Counted from the first letter of the stretch, positions 23,501-37,575 are shown. The stretch is 64,000 nucleotides of DNA from Dicaeum eximium (GCA_013396995.1 VWZP01010430.1:124001-188000); one strand, 5' to 3'. The notes: generated from the letters alone by a model not told the origin. Program-made: numbers and translations.

Positions 23501-26500
23501 ATGGAAAGAATATTGTGCCAATCAGTTAAAATCACAAATAAATTGAGTTTACAGAGGAAGTAAAATGACTAGGGCTGATAGAATATGAACAGATGCCCTG
23601 ATTACACTGTGCTAGTTCAGTGAATTTGCATGATATCATAAACAGCCCAAGGCCTTCTTAATCTCGGTAGAGCAATGGGAGTTCATATTTGCAGTATTTT
23701 TTATAACTGTGGAGGGGGTAAGTGAGGTCTGTGTTATGAGCTTGGGTAGATGATAAAGATTAGAAAGACGTCTAAAATGGCTTTGATTTTTATTTTTTGT
23801 TCAACAAGATGCTTACACCAGGGGTCGCTTGGGTGTGCGTATTGAGCAAGTCTGTTCCCCCAAGCAGTTTTGGCAAGTGTCAGGCCTCTCTAGGAAAAAA
23901 AGGAGCCTGTCTATTGCTCTAATCCTTCCTCCTTCCTTTTTAGAATAAATACAGGGTGCATGTTCACTTCAGGGCAGCTTAAATTCTGTCTTGGGAGCAC
24001 TTTTTTAACAAAACCCAGACAGTAGTGCACTTTGCAGGACCCTTTCTAAAGCTGACTTTTCTGTGGTGTATATTTGAATCCAGGAATAATGGCAATTAAC
24101 ACAAGCTTTTTTTTTTTTTTAATATGGGGTTCCTTTGCAGATTGAATGTTCTGCTTTGTTTTCAGAATGGGATGTTTGATGAAATCTTCATCTCACCTTG
24201 ATTCAGCAACACCTTGATTCTCATCTCTGAGTTGTTTCTAGTTTTTTCTCCAGGATGTCTAGAAAATGAGGCAGATGTGTTTAACGGGGGAGGGAAAAGC
24301 AGGTCTGGAGACAAATCATGACTGATGCAGTCTTTATTTAAATTCTCCAGAAGCACGGGCTACTTAATATGTGTAACTCCATGCTTATACAAATATTACT
24401 GTTGTAGAGCAGAGCCCTCTTTAATCCAGCCTTCCCCTTGTGACACAAACTGCATCAGCACATTAGAGTCCATGTTATGAGAGCCCGTGGGGCTTCCTAA
24501 ATAGGAGGTTTTGCTATCACTGTTTAATGAGAAGGAATTTACTATTTATAAAGGACATAAATAAAGAAAATATTTATGGTTTTAATAGGAAACCAGGTTC
24601 AGAAAAGGAGTTTTTAAATTTATTTTATATTTTTCCATTATTTGTATAGATCTTTTCAATGCCATGTTTCTCTTACTTTTTGGTGTTATGTACATCATAT
24701 TTGTCTTTATTTAAATAGTGGCTTTACCATAGGTAAACATTGCTTGTAACCTACGTTATAAGCAATGGATGGTGCAGGCATTTTTATTTAAACTACATCA
24801 GTGGTGAAAGGAACTAGGACTGTTGGGAAATTGGAAAATTGAAAGAAGCTACATTTATTTTAATGAATTTACATTTTGTAATACTAAGTGATATTTATTC
24901 TTTCTTGAATATTTTGATGTATTTTCTGATTTTATTTTTCAGGATTGTCTTTGCTGATTTCTTCATTATGAATCTCATTCTGTGGGTGAAAGGCTCCTCA
25001 GCTGCCATCCCTTTTGGCACTTTGGTTGCTATCCTTGCTATGTGGTTTGGAATTTCAGTCCCACTAACCTTTGTTGGTGCCTATTTTGGCTTCAAGGAGA
25101 AGGTAGGGCCCTTTGAATACAGATTTGAAATACACCTGTCCTCTGTAATTGAGCCATTGAATCTCTAAGCAAGAGTTCTAGACAGGATCTGGTTGGATTG
25201 AAACATCTGTGATCCCGTGGCTGTAAAACGATACTTCACTGTCTGGATATTGAAACGGAGCATATATTTATAATGTCACACCAAACCATTTTTTTATGTC
25301 CACTGACTAGAATCAGGTTTTAATAATGTTCATGGAGCTCTTACTTGCTTTTTGTGCTTCAGCAATAGCTTGGTAGTATTGCTGAGTTTTGAAGTAGTGC
25401 TTCAGAGAGGCTTCAGTTTTGTATTTCACTAGTTTGAAGTAATGCCAGACAGCTAAGAAAAAGGTACTGTTATTGGATTTTTTAAATTTTATTTTGCTTT
25501 TAGTTAAAGACTGAACAGATTTATTTTCTGCGTGTTCTGCCTTGCTTACTGGCCCATAGTTGGAATGCCTAAAACGTATGTGCTTTTTCCTAGTGATGGA
25601 CATTGTTTGTAGGTTTTTTGTTTGATAACTTGTGATGGCTTATGAATAAAAATATAGTTACATTTATCAAATATTTATATCCTAATACTAGGGAAAAGTA
25701 ATCTTATTTATGATGTAATCATTCATCTTTTATTTCTGTTATTTTTTTTCCTGCAGCCTATTGAACATCCAGTGCGTACAAACCAGATTCCTCGCCAAAT
25801 CCCAGAGCAGTCATTTTTCACAAAACCATTGCCTGGTATCATCATGGGTGGTATCTTACCCTTTGGCTGTATTTTTATTCAACTTTTTTTCATTCTGAAT
25901 AGCATTTGGTGAGTATCACTTTTTTTTTCTTCTAGTTATACAGGTTTGATAATGTACACCATGAGTTTAAACATACCAAAACAAATAATAAAGGAATAAA
26001 CCGATTTTTAAAGTTTTTGATAATTTTGCAGATTTTATGGAATTTCCAGAGTCTTTATTTCTGTGCTTAGAATTTACCTAACTAGTCCTTCTTAAAGAGA
26101 ACTTCAAAGTATGATATGAGAGTCCTATTGCCTTGTTTTATCTTCCTGGCTCTGTACAGCACAAATGTGGTTTCATGCTGTTGTGGTTAGATAGAGCTTA
26201 ATCCATTGTGTAACTATATTATGGCTTACAAAACTAATGTGATCTAGTGGTTTCAACTATGTAGATCAGAATCAGGTCAAGATCTCGGGATTCCATGTTC
26301 TGCAAAACAAAGACTCCACTCCTAAATCTTGCAAAACCTAATGAAGCAGTGCATGAAAAATTAAACCAGTGCAATATTTCATTATTTTCACAATGTAAAC
26401 GTGAAATGTCTAATACATTGCTGTTCAATGGGAAATATTATCCTGAAGGAGCCAGGTTTTTCTGGTGTCATCTGTATAGGTTGAGGCATCTTACAGAACA

Positions 26501-29500
26501 GTTTTCTAAATCAGTTCTTGAATGCAAATACATTATATTAGCTTTTTATATCAGTTCTCAAAAAAATAAAGATCATTTAATATAGCTGCATTGAAAAATA
26601 TAATCAGCTGGCAAACAAGTATATTATGGACTTCTGTAGTTGAAGTTAGTAAATTCTTAAATTGTTTCTCATTCTTTATCCTACAAAAGGGAAGCATGGA
26701 GGGAATAAGCAAGTAATACTCCCTCTGTCAAATCCTGTACTGCAGTAATTATCACTCTCTCTCAATAAATTTAACTTGGCATCTGGTAATGTGACACTGT
26801 GAATTAACTCAGAACTTCAACCAAAAATGAGACTCATGTTTTTATTTGTTTTTAATTTTAGGTCTCATCAGATGTATTACATGTTTGGATTCTTATTCCT
26901 AGTTTTTATAATTCTTCTAATTACGTGTTCAGAGGCTACAGTTTTGCTGTGCTACTTCCATCTGTGTGCAGAGGTAAAAGTTGCAGTTCTTATGTAGATA
27001 TGATTTGTAGCTGGAAGATGTTAGAAATACAGGTGAGGTATTCACATACACTGTGAAGTGCTGGACACTATGAACTGATTGCATTTTCAGCCTTGGCATG
27101 CCTGTCTTAGCCACTCTTCTGAAACATGCTTTTTGCTTCAAAATCAACTGGTGGCAACAGATAAGCAAAAACAAACAGCTTTGATCTTAGAGTAATTTCA
27201 TCTTGCTAGTGGAAGCAATATGGCTGACATTGAAGAAAGAAAATACCTACATGCCATGCTGGAAATTTTCTGAGCTAAATTTTAGAGAATTAAATGTGTT
27301 TCATAACACAATGCTAATTTTTCACACCATCTTATCTATATTCCATTTCCTACATGATGATTCCTAGTGAGTGGTTTATTGTTTCTTTCAGGACTATCAC
27401 TGGTGGTGGAGGTCGTTCTTGACAAGCAGCTTTACAGCAGTTTATCTCTTTATCTATGCAGTCCATTACTTCTTCTCCAAACTTCAGATAACAGGAACTG
27501 CCAGCACCATTTTATACTTTGGTTACACAATGATCATGGTCTTGATTTTTTTCCTTTTCACAGGTAAGTACAATGTCCAAAGTATAATTATTATAGAGGG
27601 CTCTGATTTTGAAATTTAGGCGTTAGGTGAAAGTTAGATTACATGAAATATTAAATATAATTTTTGACTCTTTAGGCAGTGCTAGTTATATGGTTTGTGA
27701 CACCACACAGCACAGTAAGATTGTTTTTACATTTTCTTCCTAACTCGAAATTACATTTATTTATGGTAGAATTAATTTCCCTTTATTGAATATTATATTA
27801 GCAGTAAGTTCAAGCCATTATATTTTCAAAGGCCTATTCTTGTTCACTTTGATATCAAATATTAACTTGATTCTGGATTTCATTATTGGTTCTAGAAATT
27901 CTGTAGTTAGAGATAATTTCACTCTGTGTATGGAGGATGAAAGATATTTTCAGCTTTCACTGTCAGCAAGTGAAGGAGGCTGGTGCTGGGGAAGAAGTGA
28001 ATGTTCACAAGATGGAGCTTTAGTACTGTTAGAGTTGTCTTACCTGCTCATTAAACCACTTCATAATGATGGGAATGTACCTTAACTAGAGGAACCAATT
28101 TGAAATACGGATCTCCAATCTTAGTTGTCCAACTTTTCTGATATAACTCATGCAGGCCAAGTGTCTTCCACAGGGTTATTTTAATGTTCATAATCACTTG
28201 ACTCAAACAATAATTTCGAGGCTGATTTGATGAGAAATCTGTGCCAAATGTACTATATGTGTTAGTGAAATAAGTAGCTCTTTGAAGGGTACTGGCCTTG
28301 AAAAATAGCTGTGAGTGTTTTATCTTAGTCTTCATCATACTGCTGCTGCTGTATATGTAGTTTAACACATGAAGTCAGATCTTTTAGAGGTGTCACTGCT
28401 TGGCTTCATGAAATATTCCAATGACAGAACTAGAGAAAATGCTTGTTCATATATGATGGGCTGTTCATAAAAACAGCAGTAATAGTCACTCCAAAGATTT
28501 GTAATAGAGGATTTCTCTGTGGATGGTATGGTAGTTTATATTATTACTTTTTAACTTCTTCTGCCTGTTTGTTGAAAGCTGCTGTGATTACCTTGTGTTC
28601 ACGTTGTGAAATGCATCTTTTAGTTAAGTGCAGTTAAATGCAGTTGAAAAAGAGTAGCTGAAATAGGTAATGAAGTTAAGTCTTAGCATCAGACTTCAAG
28701 TTTGTCAGTGTAACAGGGAGAAGGACCTCTTTCATCCTTATGTATTTAATTTTTCTACTACTGGTGATACAAAGCAAAAAAACCACTGTTAATAAAAACC
28801 TGAACAAAATTCCTGAGTGTGTTTGAACAAAGCAGTTATGCTATAGAAATGATATTAAATAACAGTAACTGTCACTTATTGCTAGTTTTTGTTCTTTAGA
28901 AATGTGTCTCTTCTAAGAAGGACAATAAAAGTTCTAAAAAGAAGCAGGGAAAAAAACCACGGAGGATTTAATTTCTCTATTTTTTGATTATTAGAAGGCA
29001 AACATGGAAGTTTGCATATTGCCGGTTAAACCTGTACTTAAATCGTGGTGAAACAGACAAGCACCAGATGTCTTCTGTAATATCTGTCTATCTATCTGTC
29101 TTTAAAAAACCCCAACAATGATAGTCTAAAATGTTTTAATTACTTTTATACAAAAGCAGTATGTTAATATGTTTTAGCATAGGTTAGTTGCTATTTCGAT
29201 AGTTGCCAATTTCAATATCACTTATAATATGCAAACTGGTAGAATTAAAAATGTCCATTTAATATATAAAATGATAATTTAAATTGTCATGGCAGCTGCT
29301 GAAACGGTATTAAAAGCTTCAGATATGCTCATCCTTGAGTTCTTGATATGAAGGCCTGAAATACAATAATAAACTGTGCTGCTGTTATTTTTGCAGCGTT
29401 GTCTTTTTCTTTTGAAAAAACCCACAATGGTGCTCCCTATGCTTCATTTGTAGCTCATGAGGAAAGCTACTACGTGGTCCTCCTTTTTTTTTTTTTTTTA

Positions 29501-32500
29501 CATTTAATAGAACACCTAGTCACTAGAAGGCTAATGGGTACAACAGATACACAGAGTGCATAATAAATCTTTGCTAATGTAAAGTACTGTGATAACTTTC
29601 TTTTCCATATTTAGTTAGGTGATAGATTTTGGGCCTGAAGTGTAAGCTGTTCCAGACAAATGGCACAAACAGAAGATGCCTAATTTTGCTTTGTTTTGTA
29701 AAATATTCCTTAGCAGCCATGGTTTTAGAAAACAAGTGTTCAGTTCTTCACAGTTTCTGGAGGTGAAGGAGTTTTCTAATGTAATTTTACACACAGTTTG
29801 TATTAATAATGTTCCAAAAATGGGACCTTGATCTGTTCCACTTAGGTTAGTACTAGGTATTTTGGTTTTTTCTGTTCTTGCCTACTAGGTCTCAGCAACT
29901 CTGACAGAAATACAAAGGGCAGTGTTAATACCTCTTCCATGGCAGTACGTTGCGTTACTCAGGGCATTACAAAAGGGATCATAATGATTAAGTAGATAGG
30001 AACTGAATGCTTGTATAGCAACACCAACAGTAATATAATCTGACCAGTAAAAACTGATAGTGTGCACACCCAAACCAGACAATTTGATTTTAACGTACAA
30101 AGTGTAGCTAATCTTTCAAGAAATAACAAGTGTGGTTGGATGGGGATAGCTACATTATTACATGTATTTTATTTGTAGAGGCAAAAAAAAAAAAAGCTGA
30201 ATATAGTCAAAGCATATTTCTTTACAGTGACCTCTATTTTTGAACATCATTTTCACTTGTCAGTTAATGCCATTTTCAAAATTGGGTTTTGATCTTCTGG
30301 GTAGATTGTGTTTAGAATCTGAGATTCTGAAGCACCCACCACTGTGCAGTGATTGAAACCGGTATGATACAGAGAGCTTTTAAGGTACATGAGAAGTATC
30401 AGCCAAGTGCAGAGTGCTTTTCTATTTGCTTTCTTACAATCTGCTCCTGCTTTGAATTCTTTTTTCTTCATTACACAATAAAGCTAGAAGAGGCGAGTAG
30501 AGCAGAAGAGCCTGCTTAATGTATTTTGGCATTATTCTTTGCAATAATCCTTGTTTTTAATTTTGAATTTAACCTGGTTTACTAATAACCGTCCCTTACT
30601 CAGTTAGATGCTGGCTTTTGTATAGCATCTTGTTTCTATGTATCAGAAAGTGGTAGTGTATACATATTGCAGACCAGACTATTCAGCAGAATATAAAGCT
30701 GAGGACAAGATCATCAAAAAACAATGGAGGTGTCATTGTCTCACCACTAAGTATAAAGGGATTTTTGGACATATCTTGCTTCTTGGCTAAAGAAGTGTCT
30801 TGAGTCATCTTCATATCTGGTTTTGTGATAATGGCTCCTGCAAAAGGATCTTTTACCTGTACCTCCCTAGAATGGTCAATGACATGTAGTGAGCTGCTGC
30901 ACCCTGGGATCGCATCACTTTCCTAGGCTAGTAGGGATTGTGTATAAAGGTAGAATCTTAAAATATGCAGGTCATCTGCTTAGGGGAAAAATAAAGATCT
31001 GTCCCACAACAGTGAGTTCTTCAATGCAGACTGTCAGGTGCTTTTTCATGCAGTGTAAGCTGGTGAGTGGTTAGGATTGGGTAAAGTTAACACTAGTCAA
31101 GAAACTAATTTGTTATATTGGATTAAACTAAACAAACAGATTAAAGAGGCTCATTGGAGGAATTGATGTTAGGCTTGGTGTACTGGGTCATTTGATAGAG
31201 ATGTGCATGTGAAAGATGTAAAAACCTTAAAACGTAAAGGAGTTTAGACTAATCAGAAAATAAGTGTAGTGATCTCACGTCTTTCAACTAGTGGGGTATT
31301 TTATTTATTTGTTTGGGGTTTTAGTTTGTGTATTGCTTTGTTTGGGTCTTTTTTGTTGTGTTTTTTTGGTGGGGTTTTTTTAGGTACTTAGTGTTAGAAT
31401 GTTTTTTTAACAGCTTTGCCAAAAAGACCTTTGGGTATCTGTTTGCTGTCATGTTGTGTTCACTGGTGTCTGTCAGAGAATCCTGAGCTGCAGAGGTGTG
31501 CTTCTTGTTGATAGTGCTTCAAAACCTGGGTTTCAGTTTGAGTATGTTTTGAAAGAGACAAATAAAAGCAACATCCTGGTGTGGTTTTACCTAAACCTTA
31601 CCTAAATACTTCTCTTCTAATGAGAGGCTCATTTTAATAAGGGTTGATTTTAATTTTGGTGCAAGATGAGATTAGAAGAATGGTCAAGATTGAAGCTCTT
31701 CGAGAAAATACATTTCAAGCCATGCAATGTGATACGGCAAGGTTGGATTTTAGCTTGCGCCACTAATAGCAGCAATTTTACTGGGCAGAGGTACAGGTGT
31801 AGGGAACAGAGTGTGCAGTTATCTGTGTTTTAAGATTGGCTTTAGTCAAGGTAGTTAAAAGGAGAATCTGAGAACCTGTGATTCTTGTCAGCACAGCTTA
31901 ATGATCTAGTATGCAGTGCTGTACAATATGAAGTGCTCAAATCTGGAACAAGTGACAAATTTATGAAATGGGTTAAAACACGGAAAATGTGGAAAACATT
32001 CTGGCTAGAATTTTCAAACAAGCCACACTAGTTCAGAGCTATTTTTCTTCCCCAATTGCTATTGATTTGCAGATCCCTTTGACTGGGATATTTATTACTG
32101 TGTAGGAAATCAAAGCTTTTTTGCTGCTTTACTTTTCGTGGGCCTTATAGTGTTCATGGAATCACAAGCACCCCAAGGGCTGAGGTGGAAAACACACTGA
32201 ATTTCAGTGGAACCAGGCACTGTGCTGTGGTTCATGTTCTTAAAAATAGAGGCAAAAGTTGAGCTTTTTTTTGCACTAACATAAGCAATCATGTAGGTAA
32301 AGCTACTGTTCAGGGGAACTTTATAAATAATGTTCTCTTACCTTATATTAATTTCGGTCCAGTAATACTGGTTGCAATGTCAACACAACTCTACTGACCT
32401 GAGCCTTTAGAAGCTTCTAGTTTATTTGGCCCATGTTATTTAAAAAAAAAAAAAACAAAAACAAAACACCAGGACCTCCTAGTTGAGTTGGTGTGATTAA

Positions 32501-34928
32501 TTTGCACTCCTAAATCTGCTGCTGAATTTTTAACCCAGCTGAAAACCAGTTTTCAGCCTAGTTTGTGCCAGCACCTTTAAACCATTCTGATCTTTGAGCA
32601 TCAGGTGGCTGTTTAGGAGAGGTGCTTTTAACAGATGATGGCGTCTTTAGTTTGATGCTCTCTTTTTGATATTTCTGGTCCTTAGAGCTATCCACATACG
32701 GAATTTGTAGGATATATTTGTTCATGGGAGGGAAGAAGAAATTACAGTGCTGGTAAGCCCCAATTATTGATGTAAAGGTAGCAACAGAAGGAATCTGTGC
32801 TCACCTGGGAAGGTTCTAACTACCTAAGGCTGTGTCTTGGTTGCCTTTCTCTCCTGAAATCATGATTCAAATCTGGTATCTGACAAACATTACCACTTTA
32901 AAAGTGTCTTACTCTGCTTCCAGTACATTGGCAAAAATTTTGATAAAGTTTGGAAAATGAGCAGGGTGTACTTGGTCTTTGATTTGCTAAACAGACTTTT
33001 TTTTTTTTTAGGAGTGGGAGTTGAAAATCAATGTTACTGAAACCTGTGAAAATCTGTTTATAGATAAAATGCTTGTTCACAGTGTGAAGTCTTCAAGTTT
33101 TGTTATGATTGAGGCAATGTTTTATAGAAAACTGATGTATAAACATTCAGACTAACAAGGATTGAAGGAAAATACGTGGATTTTAGAGTGTGTATACATA
33201 TTAAGTTGTGGCATGCTCAGAAAGCTACGGTAGCTGTCATTCTTGGGATAGTTGTAAGTTTTTGTTATGATAGTACACTTTTGTTCTAGAACAGGAGATA
33301 AATTTTAAGGTATCTAATCTGTTAAACATTTGGAAGAAACTGCTTTCAAAGCCATAAAAGGGTCAGAGTGGGCTATTTTACAAAAACAACCAGGAAGCAG
33401 AGGCTGAGAATCATTATTAGAACAAAACTGTGAGAGTAAGGTTTAGAGTAACAATGCTGGTATTGGGGTACTTGACACAGTAGGAATGAGTGAGATATGA
33501 CCATGAACTGTGAAGACTTAGTGATGTCAAGCCTACAAATGAATTACATTCCTTGTGTGGTTGCTGTCTGATCTCCTGTCAACAGCCATAAATCTGCTGG
33601 CTCCTACTGTTTCAGAAAATAACAACTGCAAACTTGGAAGGAAAGGGTAATCTGTGACATATAATAATAGTCTGTCTAAAAGCCTTTACCTGAAAATATA
33701 CATGGTAGCATGATGAATGTAAGAACTGGCATACAGATAATAAGCATCCCAAGATGGGTTGTTTGCTTGGGAAATGTGTAGATGTGGTCTGAAAGACAGA
33801 AATGTAACTCATGTAAAACACCCAAATGCTTAATAAAAAATCTTCTAGTTACTAAGTCAGTCACAATAGTGAAAGAGATTGGAGCTGATGTTAGACGTGG
33901 GCTGTACAGACAGAAAAGGATAATATAAAACTGAAGGGAGCTGAGTGCATGATCTTGCTAGTGCATGCAGTGGAGCTGGAAGGACTGTCCTGGGGCTGGA
34001 ATGTAGCTGTGTCTTCGAGAGAGAACTCAGTGCCATTGAGATCCTCCCTTTTTTTAATCTGTTAAGGGTTAGCATCTCTGTGGCAGTTTTTTACAACTAG
34101 GTAAAAGTGTGTGGAGCAGTGCACTGCTTCCTTTAGAGGCTGAAGACTAAATTAATTGACTGGGACTCTGTCTCCTTGCATATGAAGTTCTTAAAGTAAT
34201 TTAAAAGTAAATGTGATGGACAGTGTCTTTGCAGTTGCCCAATAATAGTGACTGTCAGTGAAAACCACAAATTTGTTCATCAGTTTAAAAATAGAAAATT
34301 GGTATATCCTAATCTCAGTGTTTTAGTTTGTCACTGCTGCTTTCACTTGCTGCTTGCTTCCAGCTGCTGTAGCACTCAAAGCATTCCTTTGCCAAAAGGA
34401 AGTAACAGGATACACAGAAGAAGAAATTTCTATTCTCAAGTATAAATAGAGCACAATGAATATAAAACTGGGGCTGGTGAATTTTTCCAAGACCTAGTTA
34501 TGTGTCATAATTCATAGGTGGCTGTAAAGTATTGCAGACCTAAAAAAACCAGGTAGGAGCTGACTTGGTGTGTTTATAAAAGTCAGTTTCTGAACTGCTT
34601 GTGTCCCTGCTCATAGTGGTGGCAACATGGTCATTGATGGCTTAAGTGAAGCAGCCTGGTCCCTAAAAGTCATCTTTGATCTAAATCAGTAACCTAGCCT
34701 GGTGATGAATGTGTGTTGTTTAATTTAAGAAATGCTGTTTTTCTGGGTAGTTGGCTGGTTTACCATGTTATATTCTGTCCTGCTTGGAAGTACTTGTTAG
34801 ATTTCTCTCTCGGGGCAAAATGGAAGATAAACTAACCATTTTTACTTAATTTTGTTTCAGGGACTATTGGATTTTTTGCCTGCTTCTGGTTTGTAAGTAA
34901 GATTTACAGTGTTGTGAAGGTGGACTGA
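8288..34928 (+). CDS. TM9SF2: Transmembrane 9 superfamily member 2-like (nonaspanin), complete, 17 exons
   Basis: Nonaspanins are nine-pass endosomal/Golgi proteins with a large luminal N-terminal domain; TM9SF2 supports Golgi glycosylation and heparan sulfate synthesis. Exons: 8288-8404, 8779-8846, 10179-10272, 11865-11992, 12215-12344, 13299-13426, 14618-14729, 16851-16930, 17837-17945, 21057-21189, 22272-22391, 22561-22618, 24943-25102, 25757-25908, 26862-26973, 27392-27563, 34861-34928. All have AG/GT borders and compatible phases, giving 646 residues. Residues 1-17 form a signal peptide before FYLPGLAPVSFC; the luminal domain runs to about 285 with a sequon at N230. TM1 is about 286-309, followed by a cytosolic loop (HKDIARYNQ...FRPPRKG) and eight hydrophobic segments with the invariant CLGFLSPANRGA and SSAAIPFGTL blocks. 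The end KIYSVVKVD carries the COPI-type KxD motif. From memory the membrane part is close to human TM9SF2 but the luminal part diverges more, so this may be a paralog. Confidence 0.93.
8847..16850 (+). other. TM9SF2-like introns 2-7: no embedded genes seen
   Basis: The introns lie between exons 2 and 8. I found no CR1, snoRNA or other embedded gene. They are AT-rich with T-rich stretches near acceptors. An imperfect GAAGTACAAGAGG repeat occurs at about 8960-9010. Open frames inside (for example 13431-13790) run on from exon ends or are chance. Confidence 0.55.
17946..24942 (+). other. TM9SF2-like introns 9-12: no embedded genes seen
   Basis: Intron 9 (17946-21056) and intron 12 (22619-24942) are the long ones here. 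They are AT-rich with poly(T) tracts near 19234-19260 and 24109-24120. I recognise no repeat family, RNA gene or alternative exon. Confidence 0.55.
27564..34860 (+). other. TM9SF2-like intron 16 (7.3 kb): no embedded genes seen
   Basis: The last and longest intron separates the exon encoding the last complete membrane segments from the exon for the final 21 residues. It is AT-rich with homopolymer tracts (T about 29483-29499, A about 30183-30194 and 32443-32455). I found no coding exon, CR1 or structured RNA. Its length relative to the other introns leaves room for regulatory elements, but I see none I can name. Confidence 0.55.
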
Positions 34929-35503
34929 AAAGCTTCAAAGTGTCTTTTGAACATATCTCCCTTGCTGTTTAATAATTTTTACCATGTATTGAGAAACATC
35001 CTGTGTAATTATTATAATTTGTAAAAGTGGAAGACCAGACCACAACATAAAATACAGATTTTTATTTAAGAAAATGGCACCACTGCCATTTTGATATAAA
35101 CAAAAATGTTTACATCAGTATACTCACTGAACATGTTAATTATAGTAATTCAAAAATTTTATCCAAAATTTGATTTAGGACAAATAAGGATTCTGTGAAC
35201 TAGCTTATTTGGAAAATTGAGTGCATTATGCAGTCCTCCAGCTGAATTTCCTTGTGACTGGGGTTTGGGTTTTTTTGTTACCTCTTTTGGTTACCATTTA
35301 TATACCATGAAAGCCTAGGACTGTCAAGTAAATCTATGTAAAATGTGAATTTTTTAAACTAAACTATGATTGTACATATTATCCTGCACCGTCTTTACAA
35401 CTAGGTTATCTTCTTAGAAACATACATGCATTTAGTGTAATGTAGACTTTATTAAAAATATCACACTGGTTTTTGTTCAAATAAAACTGCACAACTCCAG
35501 CTG
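34929..35503 (+). other. TM9SF2-like 3' UTR
   Basis: AT-rich sequence runs from the TGA at 34926-34928 to the polyadenylation signal. The 3' end is inferred about 15-20 bases beyond the signal. Confidence 0.65.
35480..35485 (+). terminator. Polyadenylation signal AATAAA
   Basis: AATAAA lies 552 bases after the stop codon and is followed by a T/GT-rich stretch (TGATGTGTTTCCTTTCTTG), the usual downstream element. It is the first canonical hexamer with a good downstream region after the stop. Confidence 0.7.
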
Positions 35504-36777
35504 ATGTGTTTCCTTTCTTGCTAATTAGGTCTTCCCTACTTGGACACAGATTATATTAGTTGGACCAATTGATTGGTTTTGAGTTTTATATTGTTTATAA
35601 GCAGATTGATTGTGGCTTTCGCTGCAGGTTGTGCAAGGACTTGGTGGGTCGCTTGAATCTGTGGCTGTAGGATGAGCAGGAGCTTCTGGACCTCTGCGTC
35701 ATCTCCGTGCTTTCTCCAACATACCCCAAAATACTTTTTGCTGGGCAAACCATCACTTTCTATCAAAGATTAACCCCCTAATTCTTCTTGTAGCCATCTG
35801 AAATATATGTCTCCTTATTCTTCATCCTGTGAAGATTATTTTAGCTTGTTGGGAAGTTTAGGCATGAAAATAGTGGGGTTGGAAATGGGTGTCTCATAAA
35901 GGTTAAGCCTTTTTCCTCCTCTGCAGATCTTGTTCTTCAGTGCTGGATTACATCAGGTGGAACCCGTTAATAACCTCTTCAGCCATAAGATTGCAGGGGT
36001 TCTTCTCTCAAGAATGCCAAAGTTTTAAAGAGGCTCCCCAAAATCTTGAGTTGCCCTGGAAGGTGAGCAGAGTCACTGCAGATGTGTAATCCCAATGGCT
36101 GTGTTACAGATGCTGTTGGAGATGAGTAGGGGGATATTCACTCAGATTAATGGTGAAATACTCAAAGCTTATTAAATGGCATATGGAAGCATTCATCACT
36201 GAAAGCTACTTTTCAGCACCTAAACCCACAATTTAACAAGACCCAAAATGACTCTGTATCTTTTCATAGTCATATAAACACCAGGTAACTGCAGTTAATA
36301 TTTATTATCCTTTTGATAATGTAATCTTTGGTATGAGGGTTTCAAGTCTCACCTCTATGTGTAGTTGTTCCTTCCAGGTTACTGAAATGTTGGGACAAAG
36401 CACCTAGCTCAGGTGGGATGACTGCCAGGCTGCCTCATTTGAACAGTGCCTGTGGCATAAAAATGAAGCTTTAGACAACTTAAAAAGTTGGTGTACCAGG
36501 AGCTGGCTGCAGTAAATGTAGTTCTCAATGAGGTTCAGATACGCTCTTCATGACAACTTGGCATCACAAATATTTTCCCCTCCTATCAACAAAATCTCCA
36601 TTTCCCTTCTGTACCCTCGCAGAGGTGGAAGACAACAGCATTGCTGTCAGAGAAATCAGATTGTTGATGGTTATCAGCTGGTTCAAGAGCACCACTCTAT
36701 GAGAGATTTCATGCTCTTGGAATTGATGCTGCTCTGTTTATTATAGGTCCTTCCTATTAAATTTTATATTTAAAGTT

Positions 36778-36787
36778 GGGGGGGGGG
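36778..36787. repeat. G10 homopolymer
   Basis: An isolated run of ten G lies in AT-rich sequence. It is a likely source of sequencing error. Confidence 0.9.
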
Positions 36788-37102
36788 TTTATTGGATACT
36801 TATGTTGCATGAAGCTACTTTTAAATTTTACGTATTCAGAGGGAAATTAATTCATGAGAGAATGTGGAGTTACAATTGCCATAAACTTCCAGCAGGACAT
36901 TTTGCCAGATTAATAAATATGCATTTCACAAGAGGCAAAGTAAAATGGGTTGTAAAATTGTATTTATGGTGCTTTTACTGTGACTATTACTGAGCTAAAA
37001 CATAGAAAGTGTGTTGAACAGGTTTCTGAAGCTTGCCAGTCAGTCCAGAGCCAAAGCCATGAAGTAAAATTTATTGTTCTCAAACTGTTATCAGCGAACT
37101 CC

Positions 37103-37130
37103 GTGTGTGTGTATGTGTGTGTGTGTGTGA
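37103..37130. repeat. (GT)n microsatellite
   Basis: A GT dinucleotide repeat of about 14 units, interrupted once by an A, makes this a simple sequence repeat. Confidence 0.92.
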
Positions 37131-37534
37131 GATTTGCTACTGCTGCTGCACTCTGCACAAAGAGACAACCACCCATTTTTCCTCCTGAGGTCCTCTACAT
37201 CTAAATACTTTTGCTGTCCCCATATCTAAGATTTGTGCTGTTTTCTAGAGAATCTCAATATATGCCTTCAGAATTTTCTGGCATCTTCAGACGAATGCTC
37301 CCTGGATAGAAAACCACACACCAGTGTGATCCAGTTACCCAGCTTCTCATGATCTTGCCACAGGACACATGGAACCAGGTGTCTTTGCTTCTTTACTTCC
37401 CTCTTATTCCAGCCCTGAATGACTCCCAAGTTTCCTCCTGCTCTTTCCCTTAATGAGTTGTGCTGCACTGGGACGGGTATCTTGGTTGAAAGAGTCTAGT
37501 TGCTGGAATAAGGACCAAATACCCATTAGAGTGT

Positions 37535-37575
37535 TTGCTACTAATTAATTATTACCTGTCACTGCTGGGAAGTGT
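37535..37575. promoter_or_regulatory. Candidate regulatory block with TAATTAATTATTA
   Basis: Overlapping homeodomain core sites (ACTAATTAATTATTA) are followed directly by an E-box-like ACCTGTC. The call rests on motif content only. Confidence 0.25.

Noticed and set aside
24839..25168. A 109-codon hydrophobic frame that looks like a separate small membrane protein.
   Set aside because: It is exon 13 of the TM9SF2-like gene read together with flanking intron sequence.
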